This document shows positions 1 to 5,722 of a DNA stretch of 6,153 nucleotides, piece by piece; positions within the stretch are counted from its first letter, which is position 1; every line of letters begins with the position of its first letter. Source of the stretch: JAAYZQ01 sp034428935 (GTDB lineage Bacteria > Chloroflexota > Anaerolineae > JAAYZQ01); contig DAOUHB010000121.1 of NCBI GenBank assembly GCA_034428935.1, positions 1-6,153 on the forward strand. The letters run 5' to 3'. The notes beneath the pieces are model-generated. The model was not told where the DNA came from and searched no databases. It saw only the letters and a program-made list of their open reading frames with translations. Made by a program: the position numbers and the translations under genes.

Positions 1-86
1 TTGCGCCCTCTCCGATGCTCGGGAACGGCTTCCAGGCTACGACGGACACCGGCCAGCATCTCTTTGAACTTCACAGGCTCGGTCAT
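1..86 (-). CDS. N-terminal fragment of a divergent gene, possibly a DDE-type transposase (runs off the left edge)
   Basis: Reading the minus strand from the ATG at 86-84 gives 28 complete codons with no stop before the window edge. The peptide starts MTEPVKFKEML and ends VPEHRRGR. A good Shine-Dalgarno (AGGAG, 95-99) sits 8 nt upstream, and an extended -10 lies further upstream, so the start is well supported even though the fragment is short. A Pro-(Asp/Glu)-His-Arg-x-Gly-(Arg/Lys) motif about 25 residues in, after an amphipathic helix, is typical of the N-termini of several DDE transposase families. The product name is inference from that motif alone, because no catalytic part lies in the window. 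It could equally be a host gene. No terminal inverted repeat can be assigned here. The start call is firmer than the function. Confidence 0.5.
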   Translation of the reverse strand, partial: MTEPVKFKEMLAGVRRSLEAVPEHRRGR

Positions 87-94
87 AGGCCGCA

Positions 95-100
95 CTCCTA
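95..100 (-). promoter_or_regulatory. Shine-Dalgarno of the divergent gene
   Basis: The minus strand reads TAGGAG here, with AGGAG placed 8 nt before the ATG at 86-84. This spacing is ideal and is the main reason for accepting the short minus-strand reading frame as a real gene start. Confidence 0.6.
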
Positions 101-139
101 CGTCTCAAGTATGGCCCCTTCCTCCCCTCGGCACCTCCG

Positions 140-148
140 ATTATACCA
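140..148 (-). promoter_or_regulatory. Extended -10 promoter element for the divergent gene
   Basis: The minus strand reads TGGTATAAT: a perfect TATAAT preceded by the TGn extension. No good -35 hexamer is found 16-18 nt upstream, which is common for extended -10 promoters. Transcription would begin near 133 and leave a leader of about 47 nt that contains the Shine-Dalgarno at 95-100. Seen directly as a sequence match; promoter activity is inferred. Confidence 0.55.
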
Positions 149-151
149 CAT

Positions 152-165
152 TTCCAAATTTAGAA
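152..165. promoter_or_regulatory. Imperfect 14-bp AT-rich dyad, possible operator
   Basis: TTCCAAATTTAGAA is a near-palindrome centred on AAATTT. Six of the seven base pairs match; the exception is the 155/162 pair. It lies just upstream of the minus-strand -10, across the spacer and -35 area, and about 30 nt upstream of the plus-strand -35. A repressor bound here could control the divergent gene and perhaps both directions. Short AT-rich dyads also arise by chance, so this is only a candidate. Confidence 0.25.
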
Positions 166-195
166 TTGCTGCCGCCCCGCTCCCCTTCTCCCTGT

Positions 196-225
196 TTGAC
201 TCACCCTTGTTTTCTGTGTTACAAT
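196..225 (+). promoter_or_regulatory. Sigma-70-type promoter for the deaminase gene and the genes behind it
   Basis: TTGACT at 196-201 and TACAAT at 220-225 are separated by 18 nt, each one base off the housekeeping consensus. Transcription would begin at about 232, giving a leader of roughly 34 nt before the deaminase ATG. It is the only convincing plus-strand promoter I see in the window, so it may drive much of the downstream cluster. Confidence 0.6.
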
Positions 226-246
226 CCCAAGTAGTGCGTTTTCCAT

Positions 247-256
247 AAGAGGAGAG
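247..256 (+). promoter_or_regulatory. Ribosome binding site of the deaminase gene
   Basis: The purine run AAGAGGAGAG ends 9 nt before the ATG at 266. Together with the promoter just upstream it fixes the start of the deaminase reading frame. Confidence 0.6.
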
Positions 257-265
257 AACAGGTTC

Positions 266-1351
266 ATGCCAGGGACAGATCCAACCAGGAAGGGGGCCGG
301 TCTCGACGGCCTCCACGCGTTCGTCGCCGCCATGCCCAAGGTCGAGCTTCACGTACACCTGGAGGGCAGCATCCGCCCCGCCACTCTCCTCACCCTGGCG
401 GAGCGCAATGGCACGCCGCTGCCCGCCACAGACCTGGAGGGCCTGCGTGACTTTTACCACTTTACCGACTTTGACCACTTTATTCGCGTCTATTTCACCG
501 TCTCGGGCTGCCTGAAGACCGTCGACGACTTTGGCCTCATCGCCTACGAGTTCGGAGCCGACATGGCTCGCCAGAACGTGCGCTATGCCGAGGTCACCTT
601 TACCCCACACACCAACGTCGATTCCACCGGGCTACCTTTTGACGCCATCATGGAGGGCCTGAACGACGGTCGCGCGCGCGCACAGGTCGAGTTTGGCGTC
701 GAGATGGCCTGGATCCTGGACATCGTGCGGAGCATGCCCGAAACCCGCCACGCCGTCGCCTCCTGGGCGGCCGGAGCCCAGGACCGGGGTGTGGTGGGGT
801 TGGGCCTGGGCGGCCCGGAGGTGGGGCATCCCCCGGAGCCCTTTGCCGACGCCTTTGCCGTTGCCCGGGCGGCCGGCCTGCACAGCGTGCCTCACGCCGG
901 CGAGGTAGTGGGGCCAGAGAGCGTGTGGGGTGCCTTGCGCAGCCTGAAGGCCGAGCGCCTGGGCCACGGTGTGCGCAGCGTCGAGGACCCGGCCCTGGTG
1001 AGCTATTTGCACGAGCACCAGGTGCCCCTGGAGGTGTGCCCCACCAGCAACCTGCGCCTGGGAGTCTATGATACCTACGCCGTCCATCCCATCCGGCAAC
1101 TATGGGATGAGGGACTGTGTGTCACCGTCAACTCGGACGACCCGCCCATGTTCGAGACCGACCTGGTTGCGGAGTACAGGGCACTGGCCGCCCACCTCAG
1201 GTTCAGCGCCCGGGAGCTGGAGCAGTTGAGCCTCAACGCCCTGCAGGCTAGCTTCTTGCCCGAATCCCGCAAGAGGGAGATGAGAGACAGCTTTCTGTCC
1301 GAGTTCCAGCGGCTGCGCGCCCAACATCTGCAAGATGAGGAGGTGGCTTGA
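266..1351 (+). CDS. add: Adenosine deaminase-family metallohydrolase
   Basis: This 361-residue protein belongs to the adenosine/AMP deaminase family of the amidohydrolase superfamily. These are cytosolic zinc enzymes that replace the 6-amino group of a purine with oxygen. All key residues are visible: the HVH metal pair (H29, H31) in PKVELHVHLEGS, the HAGE motif (H210, catalytic E213), the catalytic base H234 in LGHG, and D291-D292 in NSDDPP, the first binding metal. The family length is about 330-360 residues, so the protein is complete. The ATG has a good ribosome binding site and follows a promoter. The exact substrate is open. Glu33 replaces the Asp that binds the ribose 5'-OH in mammalian adenosine deaminase. 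Relatives with HLEG include adenine deaminases, and 6-aminodeoxyfutalosine deaminases of menaquinone synthesis fall in the same superfamily. Adenosine deaminase is the default call; no futalosine-pathway gene is in view to favour the alternative. Confidence 0.85.
   Translation: MPGTDPTRKGAGLDGLHAFVAAMPKVELHVHLEGSIRPATLLTLAERNGTPLPATDLEGLRDFYHFTDFDHFIRVYFTVSGCLKTVDDFGLIAYEFGADMARQNVRYAEVTFTPHTNVDSTGLPFDAIMEGLNDGRARAQVEFGVEMAWILDIVRSMPETRHAVASWAAGAQDRGVVGLGLGGPEVGHPPEPFADAFAVARAAGLHSVPHAGEVVGPESVWGALRSLKAERLGHGVRSVEDPALVSYLHEHQVPLEVCPTSNLRLGVYDTYAVHPIRQLWDEGLCVTVNSDDPPMFETDLVAEYRALAAHLRFSARELEQLSLNALQASFLPESRKREMRDSFLSEFQRLRAQHLQDEEVA
1338..1343 (+). promoter_or_regulatory. Shine-Dalgarno inside the end of the deaminase gene, deciding a TTG start
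   Basis: A perfect AGGAGG lies within the last codons of the deaminase, 4 nt before the TTG at 1348. The spacing is a little short, but this is the best signal for the start of the histidine kinase. The next in-frame TTG at 1360 is 16 nt away, which is too far. Confidence 0.45.
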
Positions 1352-3186
1352 GCGGTCTCTTGAGGCCATCCGGCGAGGCGGGAACCTACAAGCGGGACCT
1401 CGCCCTGCTCCGCAGGGTCCTGGCCGTGCTCCGCGGCTCGCCAGAACGGGACCAGGTCCTGGCCACGGCCCTGCACGTCATCGTCGAGTCCATGGGCCAG
1501 GGATTCGGAGGGTTGCTCCTCGTCAGCCACCCCCAGCACCCGGGGCTGGAGGTGGCAGCCAGTGCCGGGCTGCCGGAGGCCGAACTGCCCCGCTGGGTGT
1601 TCCCCAGGGGCTGTCCTTGCAGCCAGGCTCTGCAGTCGGGCTTGCCGCTCTTCGAAGCCCGAACCGGGGCCTGTTGTGCGGGCCAGGCATCCATCCTCGA
1701 TCCGCATGGCTGCCTGTCCATCCCCCTCAAGAGCGCGCAAAGGACGGTAGGCGCCCTCTGTTTGCTTTGTCCCTCCGGCTTCCAGATCGAGGGTTGGGAT
1801 TTGAGCCTGTGGGAGGATATCGGCTTCCAGATCGGGCAGGTCATTGAGGACGCGTGGCTCAGCGCCCAGGTGCAGCAGGAGCGCGAGCTGCTGCAAACCA
1901 TTTACGCCGTCAGCGATCAACTGGCCACCAGCCTGGACCTCCCCTGGGTGCTGTCGCGGGTCCTCGACCTGTCCATTTTCGCCACCGACGCCCGCGACGG
2001 CAGTATCTTTATGCTGCCTTCCAGCCGAGGATGCACCGCGCGCATCCTGCGGCGCGATCTACCTGCCGACGAGGCCGAGGTCGCCATCAACCAGGTGCTG
2101 GCCAGGGGCCTGGCCGGCTGGGTGATGCGGCACCATGAAGGGGCCATCGTCGCCGATACCAGTTCGGACCCACGCTGGCTGAACCTTCCAGACGACGCGG
2201 ATCCCCCGGGATCGGCCCTGGCCGTGCCCCTGGTGGCCGGCGGGCGGGTAATGGGTATCATCACCCTGGATCACGATCAGCCCGGCCATTTTCAGCCGCG
2301 TCACATGTGGCTGCTGACGGCCGTGGCCCACCAGGCCTCAACCGCCCTGGAAAAGGCGCGACTGCACGACGAGGTCAGCCGCCTGGCAGAGGTCCTGGCC
2401 CAGCGCGTCAAGGAGCGTACCCAGGAGCTGGAGATAGCCCAGGCACAACTGATTCAGGCGGAAAAGCTGGCAGCCCTCGGCGAGCTGGCCGCCGGTATCG
2501 CCCACGAGATCAACAACCCCCTCCACGTCCTCCAGGCCTACATGGAGTTTATGGCCGGCCAGATCGAGCCCGGGAGTCCGTTCCTGGGCTACCTGGAAAC
2601 GATGGGAGGGGCACTCCAAAGCATCGCCCGCCTGGCCGGACAACTGCGCGACTTCTCGCGGCCCGCCGAGGGCCACCGGCAGCCGATTCAGCTCGACGAC
2701 CTTCTGGGGAACGTGCTGCGCCTGGCGAGCAAAGAGCTTATGCACTGCAAGATCGACCTTGTGGAGAACTACCTGCCACACCTGCCGCCGGTGATGGGCG
2801 ATGCCCGCCAGTTGGAACAGGTCTTTTTGAACCTGATCCTCAATGCCCGGGACTCGATGCCGGGCGGAGGCAAGCTCAACATCGAAACCGGGATGGAGGC
2901 GGATTCGGTTTACGTTCACTTTGGCGACACGGGGGTCGGCATTCCGGCCGAGACGTTGCCTCGCATATTCGAGCCCTACTTTACAACCAAGGCCGACCGG
3001 GGCACCGGGCTGGGCCTGGCCATCTGCCAGCGTATTGTGACGCAGCACGGCGGCAAGATCGCGGTCTCGAGCGTTCCGGATGAGGGCAGCATCTTTACCG
3101 TCCACCTACCCGTTTTCACTTCCGACAACCTGGGGCCCGCGGCCGTCCGCAGTACCCTGGAAGAGAGTGGGGCCGGGCGGCCGTAG
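1348..3186 (+). CDS. Soluble sensor histidine kinase with two GAF domains, NtrB-like kinase core
   Basis: The protein has about 612 residues and no membrane segment or signal peptide, so it is a cytosolic sensor that autophosphorylates a histidine and passes the phosphate to a response regulator. In order: GAF 1 (about 25-170), GAF 2 (about 195-335), a coiled coil (about 338-372) and the HisKA domain, with the phospho-acceptor H386 in GIAHEINNPL. The ATP-binding domain follows, with N499 (N box), D527 in DTGVGI (G1), FEPYFTTK at 541-548 (F box) and GTGLGL at 552-557 (G2). All catalytic motifs are intact. HEINNPL is typical of the NtrB/HPK4-type group. GAF 1 carries cysteines C89, C91, C109, C110 and C122, a possible metal, Fe-S or redox site. 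The chosen TTG start overlaps the deaminase stop by 4 nt, suggesting coupled translation. No receiver domain or response regulator is encoded nearby, so partner and signal are unknown. Confidence 0.9.
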   Translation: MSGLLRPSGEAGTYKRDLALLRRVLAVLRGSPERDQVLATALHVIVESMGQGFGGLLLVSHPQHPGLEVAASAGLPEAELPRWVFPRGCPCSQALQSGLPLFEARTGACCAGQASILDPHGCLSIPLKSAQRTVGALCLLCPSGFQIEGWDLSLWEDIGFQIGQVIEDAWLSAQVQQERELLQTIYAVSDQLATSLDLPWVLSRVLDLSIFATDARDGSIFMLPSSRGCTARILRRDLPADEAEVAINQVLARGLAGWVMRHHEGAIVADTSSDPRWLNLPDDADPPGSALAVPLVAGGRVMGIITLDHDQPGHFQPRHMWLLTAVAHQASTALEKARLHDEVSRLAEVLAQRVKERTQELEIAQAQLIQAEKLAALGELAAGIAHEINNPLHVLQAYMEFMAGQIEPGSPFLGYLETMGGALQSIARLAGQLRDFSRPAEGHRQPIQLDDLLGNVLRLASKELMHCKIDLVENYLPHLPPVMGDARQLEQVFLNLILNARDSMPGGGKLNIETGMEADSVYVHFGDTGVGIPAETLPRIFEPYFTTKADRGTGLGLAICQRIVTQHGGKIAVSSVPDEGSIFTVHLPVFTSDNLGPAAVRSTLEESGAGRP

Positions 3187-3191
3187 CCACT

Positions 3192-3878
3192 ATGAACCAA
3201 CGCGCTGGATCGGGTTTCAAGTACCTGGACCTGATCACGGCTCTTTTTGTAACCGTTCTCCTCATCAGCAACGTCGCTTCGACCAAGATCCTGCAACTGG
3301 GGCCCTTTACCTTTGACGGCGGAACCATTCTCTTTCCCCTCAGCTACATCTTTGGCGATGTGCTGACCGAGGTCTATGGCTACCGCCGCAGCAGGCGAGT
3401 GATCTGGATCGGGTTTGGCTGCGCAGCTCTCCTGGTCCTGGTCCTGTCCATCGTGGGCGCGCTGCCGCCTGCCGCCGACTGGGAACACCAGGAAGCTTAC
3501 GAGGTCATCCTGGGCGCGACGCCGCGCATCGTCCTGGGCTCGCTCATCGCTTACTTTGCCGGCGAGTTCAGCAACTCGTACGTGCTGGCCAGGATGAAGG
3601 TCTGGAGTCAGGGCCGCTGGCTGTGGACGCGCACCGTGGGCAGCACCGTCGTGGGACAGGCTGTGGACACGACGTTGTTCGTGACCATCGCCTTTGCCGG
3701 CACCCTGCCCTGGCCTCTTTTCTGGAGCATCATCGCATCCAACTATGTCTTCAAGGTCGGGCTGGAAGCGGCCATGACCCCGGTGACCTACCGGGTGACC
3801 GGCTTTTTGAAACAGGCGGAAAACGCAGACGTGTACGACGTCGAGACCGATTTCAACCCCTTCAAGGTCAGGCTCTAG
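3192..3878 (+). CDS. yhhQ: Queuosine precursor transporter, YhhQ/VUT family
   Basis: This 228-residue membrane protein matches the YhhQ (Vut_1) family. The E. coli member imports the 7-deazaguanine bases preQ0 and preQ1, which are used to make queuosine in tRNA wobble positions. Visible hallmarks are GDVLTEVYGY (55-64) after the second hydrophobic stretch, the basic loop RRSRR (65-69), GEFSNSYVLARMK (124-136) and GSTVVGQAVDT (150-160). Likely membrane segments lie near 12-32, 38-57, 70-91, 105-124, 150-172 and 176-200. Length is normal for the family. The ATG lies only 5 nt after the kinase stop and has no clear Shine-Dalgarno, only a G-rich stretch, so it probably depends on reinitiation by ribosomes finishing the kinase. 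No preQ1 riboswitch can fit in the 5-nt gap. Family assignment is firm; the substrate is inferred from characterised members. Confidence 0.9.
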   Translation: MNQRAGSGFKYLDLITALFVTVLLISNVASTKILQLGPFTFDGGTILFPLSYIFGDVLTEVYGYRRSRRVIWIGFGCAALLVLVLSIVGALPPAADWEHQEAYEVILGATPRIVLGSLIAYFAGEFSNSYVLARMKVWSQGRWLWTRTVGSTVVGQAVDTTLFVTIAFAGTLPWPLFWSIIASNYVFKVGLEAAMTPVTYRVTGFLKQAENADVYDVETDFNPFKVRL

Positions 3879-3909
3879 ACCTGGCCAGGGAAAAGGACGG
3901 AAGAGGATT

Positions 3910-4935
3910 ATGACGTACGATCCGGAAGAACCAACCGGCGCGGATGAGGAGTGGGAGTCGGAGGAGCCCCTGGGCGAGGACATGGTGCTGCCTGCCGAGC
4001 CCGAGCTGCCAGCCGATCATCGCTCCGGGTTCGTGGCCGTGGTGGGCAAGCCCAACGTGGGCAAGTCCACCTTGATGAACGCCTATCTGGGACAAAAAAT
4101 CGCCATCGTCTCGCCCAAGCCGCAGACGACGAGGAACCGGCTCCTGGGTATCCTCACCCTGGAGCGGGAGCGGGGCGACGTGGCCGACGCGCAGGTGATA
4201 TTTGTCGATACGCCCGGCATTCACCGGCCGCTGCACAAGCTGGGCGAGTATATGGTCGATCAGGCGGTCCGCGCCATCCCCGACGCCGACCTGGTGCTCT
4301 TCATGGTCGACGTCTCGCGTCCGCCCAACGACGAGGACCGGGAGATCGCTGCCATCCTCCAGCGACAGCGCGAGCTGCCCGTCCTCCTGGTGCTGAACAA
4401 GGTCGACCTGGTAGGCGAGGGCCAGCCGGGCTATGCCGCCGACTACCAGGCCCTGGGCGAGGTTCGCGACTCGATCGCGATCTCGGCCCTCGAAGGTGAG
4501 AACCGCGACCGCCTGCTGGAGATGATCCTGGAGCAGCTGCCCCTGGGGCCGCGCTATTACCCCGAAGAGCAGATCACCGACCAGCAGCTCCGCTTCATGG
4601 CCGCCGAGTTGGTGCGAGAGGCGGTGATGATGCACCTCCGGCAAGAGATCCCCTACTCGGTGGCCGTCATCGTCGATCAGTTCAAGGAGCGGAGCGAGGA
4701 TCTGACCTACATCAGCGCCAACATCCTGGTCGAGCGTGACACGCAAAAGGCCATCATCCTTGGGCAGGGGGGCACGATGATCAAGCGCATCGGGCGCGAC
4801 GCCCGGCGCCAGATCGAAGAGCTCCTGGGCACCCGCGTCTTCCTGGAGTTGTGGGTCAAGGTGCGCAAGAAGTGGCGGGCCGACGAGCAAGAGCTGCGGC
4901 GGCTGGGCTACGCCACGCCCGGACGCGGAGGCTAG
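3910..4935 (+). CDS. era: GTPase Era, 16S rRNA-binding ribosome assembly factor
   Basis: Era binds the 3' end of 16S rRNA and helps 30S subunit maturation, coupling it to GTP state. The P-loop GKPNVGKST is at 46-54, the switch I region PKPQTTRNR at 69-77, DTPG at 100-103 and NKVD at 163-166, with the G5-like SAL at 192-194. The C-terminal KH domain contains GQGGTMIKRIG (285-295) and ends in the Era-typical LELWVKV...LRRLGY stretch. The protein has 341 residues, compared with about 300 for E. coli Era. The excess is an acidic Glu/Asp/Pro-rich N-terminal tail of about 38 residues. A GAGG only 3 nt before the chosen ATG, preceded by AAGGA at 3893-3897, gives modest support for this start. An in-frame ATG at 3982 would give about 317 residues, but its upstream GAGGA is too close. 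The 31-nt gap after yhhQ suggests co-transcription. Confidence 0.95.
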   Translation: MTYDPEEPTGADEEWESEEPLGEDMVLPAEPELPADHRSGFVAVVGKPNVGKSTLMNAYLGQKIAIVSPKPQTTRNRLLGILTLERERGDVADAQVIFVDTPGIHRPLHKLGEYMVDQAVRAIPDADLVLFMVDVSRPPNDEDREIAAILQRQRELPVLLVLNKVDLVGEGQPGYAADYQALGEVRDSIAISALEGENRDRLLEMILEQLPLGPRYYPEEQITDQQLRFMAAELVREAVMMHLRQEIPYSVAVIVDQFKERSEDLTYISANILVERDTQKAIILGQGGTMIKRIGRDARRQIEELLGTRVFLELWVKVRKKWRADEQELRRLGYATPGRGG

Positions 4936-4996
4936 AACGCGCGCACCATCCCCGGCGCGCCCGCCAGGGTCGGCCCGGCAGGTGTGGGCGGGCAGG

Positions 4997-5013
4997 GACG
5001 GCCGCGAGCCGTC
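4997..5013 (+). other. Small GC hairpin just upstream of a ribosome binding site
   Basis: GACGGC and GCCGTC form a perfect 6-bp stem around the 5-nt loop CGCGA. It ends 3 nt before the ribosome binding site of the lipoprotein gene. It lacks a T-run, so it is not a standard terminator. In such GC-rich DNA a hairpin this size may be chance. The rest of the 96-nt gap after era holds nothing I can name. Confidence 0.25.
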
Positions 5014-5015
5014 GT

Positions 5016-5025
5016 GGAGGGAGGG
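5016..5025 (+). promoter_or_regulatory. Strong ribosome binding site of the nitroreductase lipoprotein gene
   Basis: GGAGGGAGGG ends 6 nt before the ATG at 5032. This favours 5032 over the in-frame GTG at 4984, which would add 16 residues with no ribosome binding site and would bury the lipoprotein signal peptide. Confidence 0.65.
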
Positions 5026-5031
5026 CCATCC

Positions 5032-5700
5032 ATGGGGAAGCGACTCATTCTGGTCGTCGTTCTGCTGGCCGCGGCCTGCGGCCCGGCCGCGAGCACGGCA
5101 GCGCCCCCATCCGCGCCGGTTGCCGTGACGCCGCTGCCAACGCCCGCCACCAGCGGTGACACGTCGCTCGAGGCTGCCCTGGCCGGCCGCCGCTCGGTGC
5201 GCGAGTTCGACGACCGGCCCCTGACCGCCGCCGAGCTGGGCCAACTGCTGTGGGCAGCCCAGGGGATCACCGACCCGCGCGGCTACAGGACCGCGCCATC
5301 GGCCGGGGCGCTCTACCCGCTCGAGATCTATGTCGCGACCGCCGGCGGCCTCTATCACTACCAGCCCGCCCGGCACGCGCTGGCCGTGGTGGGCCGGTCG
5401 GACGTGCGCCAGGCGCTGTATCAGGCTGCCCTGCGCCAGGCGGCCGTCAGCCAGGCGCCGGCCGTGTTTGTCATCGCCGCCGTCTACGAGCGGACCGCCA
5501 TCAAGTACGGGGCCGAACGCAGCCCCCGCTACGTCCACCTGGAGGCCGGTCACGCCGCCCAGAACATCCTGCTCCAGGCGGTGACCCTGGGGCTGGGAGC
5601 GGTGCCCATCGGCGCCTTTGACGACGAGGCCATCCAGGAAGCCATGGGTCTGCCGGCCGAAGAGCAGCCCCTGTACGTTATCCCTGTTGGGCGGCCCTGA
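5032..5700 (+). CDS. SagB/ThcOx-like nitroreductase-family flavoprotein, predicted lipoprotein
   Basis: From the ATG at 5032 the protein has 222 residues. It begins with a short signal peptide (GKR, then a hydrophobic run at 5-15) ending in LAAAC with C16 as the predicted lipidation site, although Ala at -3 is a weaker lipobox than Leu. A Pro/Ala/Thr/Ser-rich linker follows to about residue 44. The rest is a nitroreductase fold: RRSVREF (53-59) and PSAGALYPLE (89-98) are the FMN-contacting segments of the SagB/ThcOx branch, and GLGAVPIGAF (187-196) followed by the terminal LYVIPVG is typical of that branch. Family members are FMN enzymes; characterised SagB and ThcOx proteins oxidise azolines in peptides. 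No cyclodehydratase, YcaO or precursor peptide gene is visible here, so a peptide-modifying role is not supported. A stand-alone reductase or dehydrogenase acting outside the cytoplasmic membrane is more likely; the substrate is unknown. The next gene starts 22 nt downstream. Confidence 0.8.
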   Translation: MGKRLILVVVLLAAACGPAASTAAPPSAPVAVTPLPTPATSGDTSLEAALAGRRSVREFDDRPLTAAELGQLLWAAQGITDPRGYRTAPSAGALYPLEIYVATAGGLYHYQPARHALAVVGRSDVRQALYQAALRQAAVSQAPAVFVIAAVYERTAIKYGAERSPRYVHLEAGHAAQNILLQAVTLGLGAVPIGAFDDEAIQEAMGLPAEEQPLYVIPVGRP

Positions 5701-5708
5701 CCAGGGCC

Positions 5709-5716
5709 AAGGAGGT
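5709..5716 (+). promoter_or_regulatory. Consensus ribosome binding site of the last gene
   Basis: AAGGAGGT, a full match to the anti-Shine-Dalgarno, ends 6 nt before the ATG at 5723. It establishes the start of the truncated gene at the right edge, whose reading frame is otherwise open-ended. Confidence 0.7.
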
Positions 5717-5722
5717 TGGTCG

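Noticed and set aside
98..610. A minus-strand frame of 170 codons over the deaminase start and promoter
   Set aside because: It runs through both proposed promoters and the deaminase catalytic N-terminus; it has no motif.
1075..1920. A 281-codon minus-strand open frame across the deaminase-kinase junction
   Set aside because: It is a shadow of two real plus-strand genes, with no motif and no convincing ribosome binding site.
2307..3083. A 258-codon plus-strand frame inside the kinase gene
   Set aside because: It is an out-of-frame reading of the HisKA and ATPase region; the composition is Arg/Gly/Pro-rich, typical of a frame-shifted GC-rich gene.
3187..3191. A preQ1 riboswitch upstream of the queuosine precursor transporter
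   Set aside because: Only 5 nt separate the kinase stop from the transporter start, and no riboswitch-like structure can be seen in the end of the kinase gene.
3880..3889. Perfect 10-bp palindrome CCTGGCCAGG just after the yhhQ stop
   Set aside because: It has no loop and no T-run, so it cannot act as a terminator, and 10-bp GC palindromes are common by chance here.
2976..3983. A 335-codon minus-strand open frame opposite the kinase end and yhhQ
   Set aside because: It overlaps genes with firm family motifs on the other strand, and its translation shows no recognisable domain.
4960..4992. CCCGCC and GGCGGG as a possible terminator stem after era
   Set aside because: The arms are 6 bp with a 21-nt loop and no following T-run, so it does not look like an intrinsic terminator.
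5032..5700. A thiazole/oxazole-modified peptide cluster suggested by the SagB-like domain
   Set aside because: No YcaO or cyclodehydratase gene, precursor peptide or exporter is in the window, and the enzyme is predicted to be a lipoprotein, so a biosynthetic cluster is not supported.
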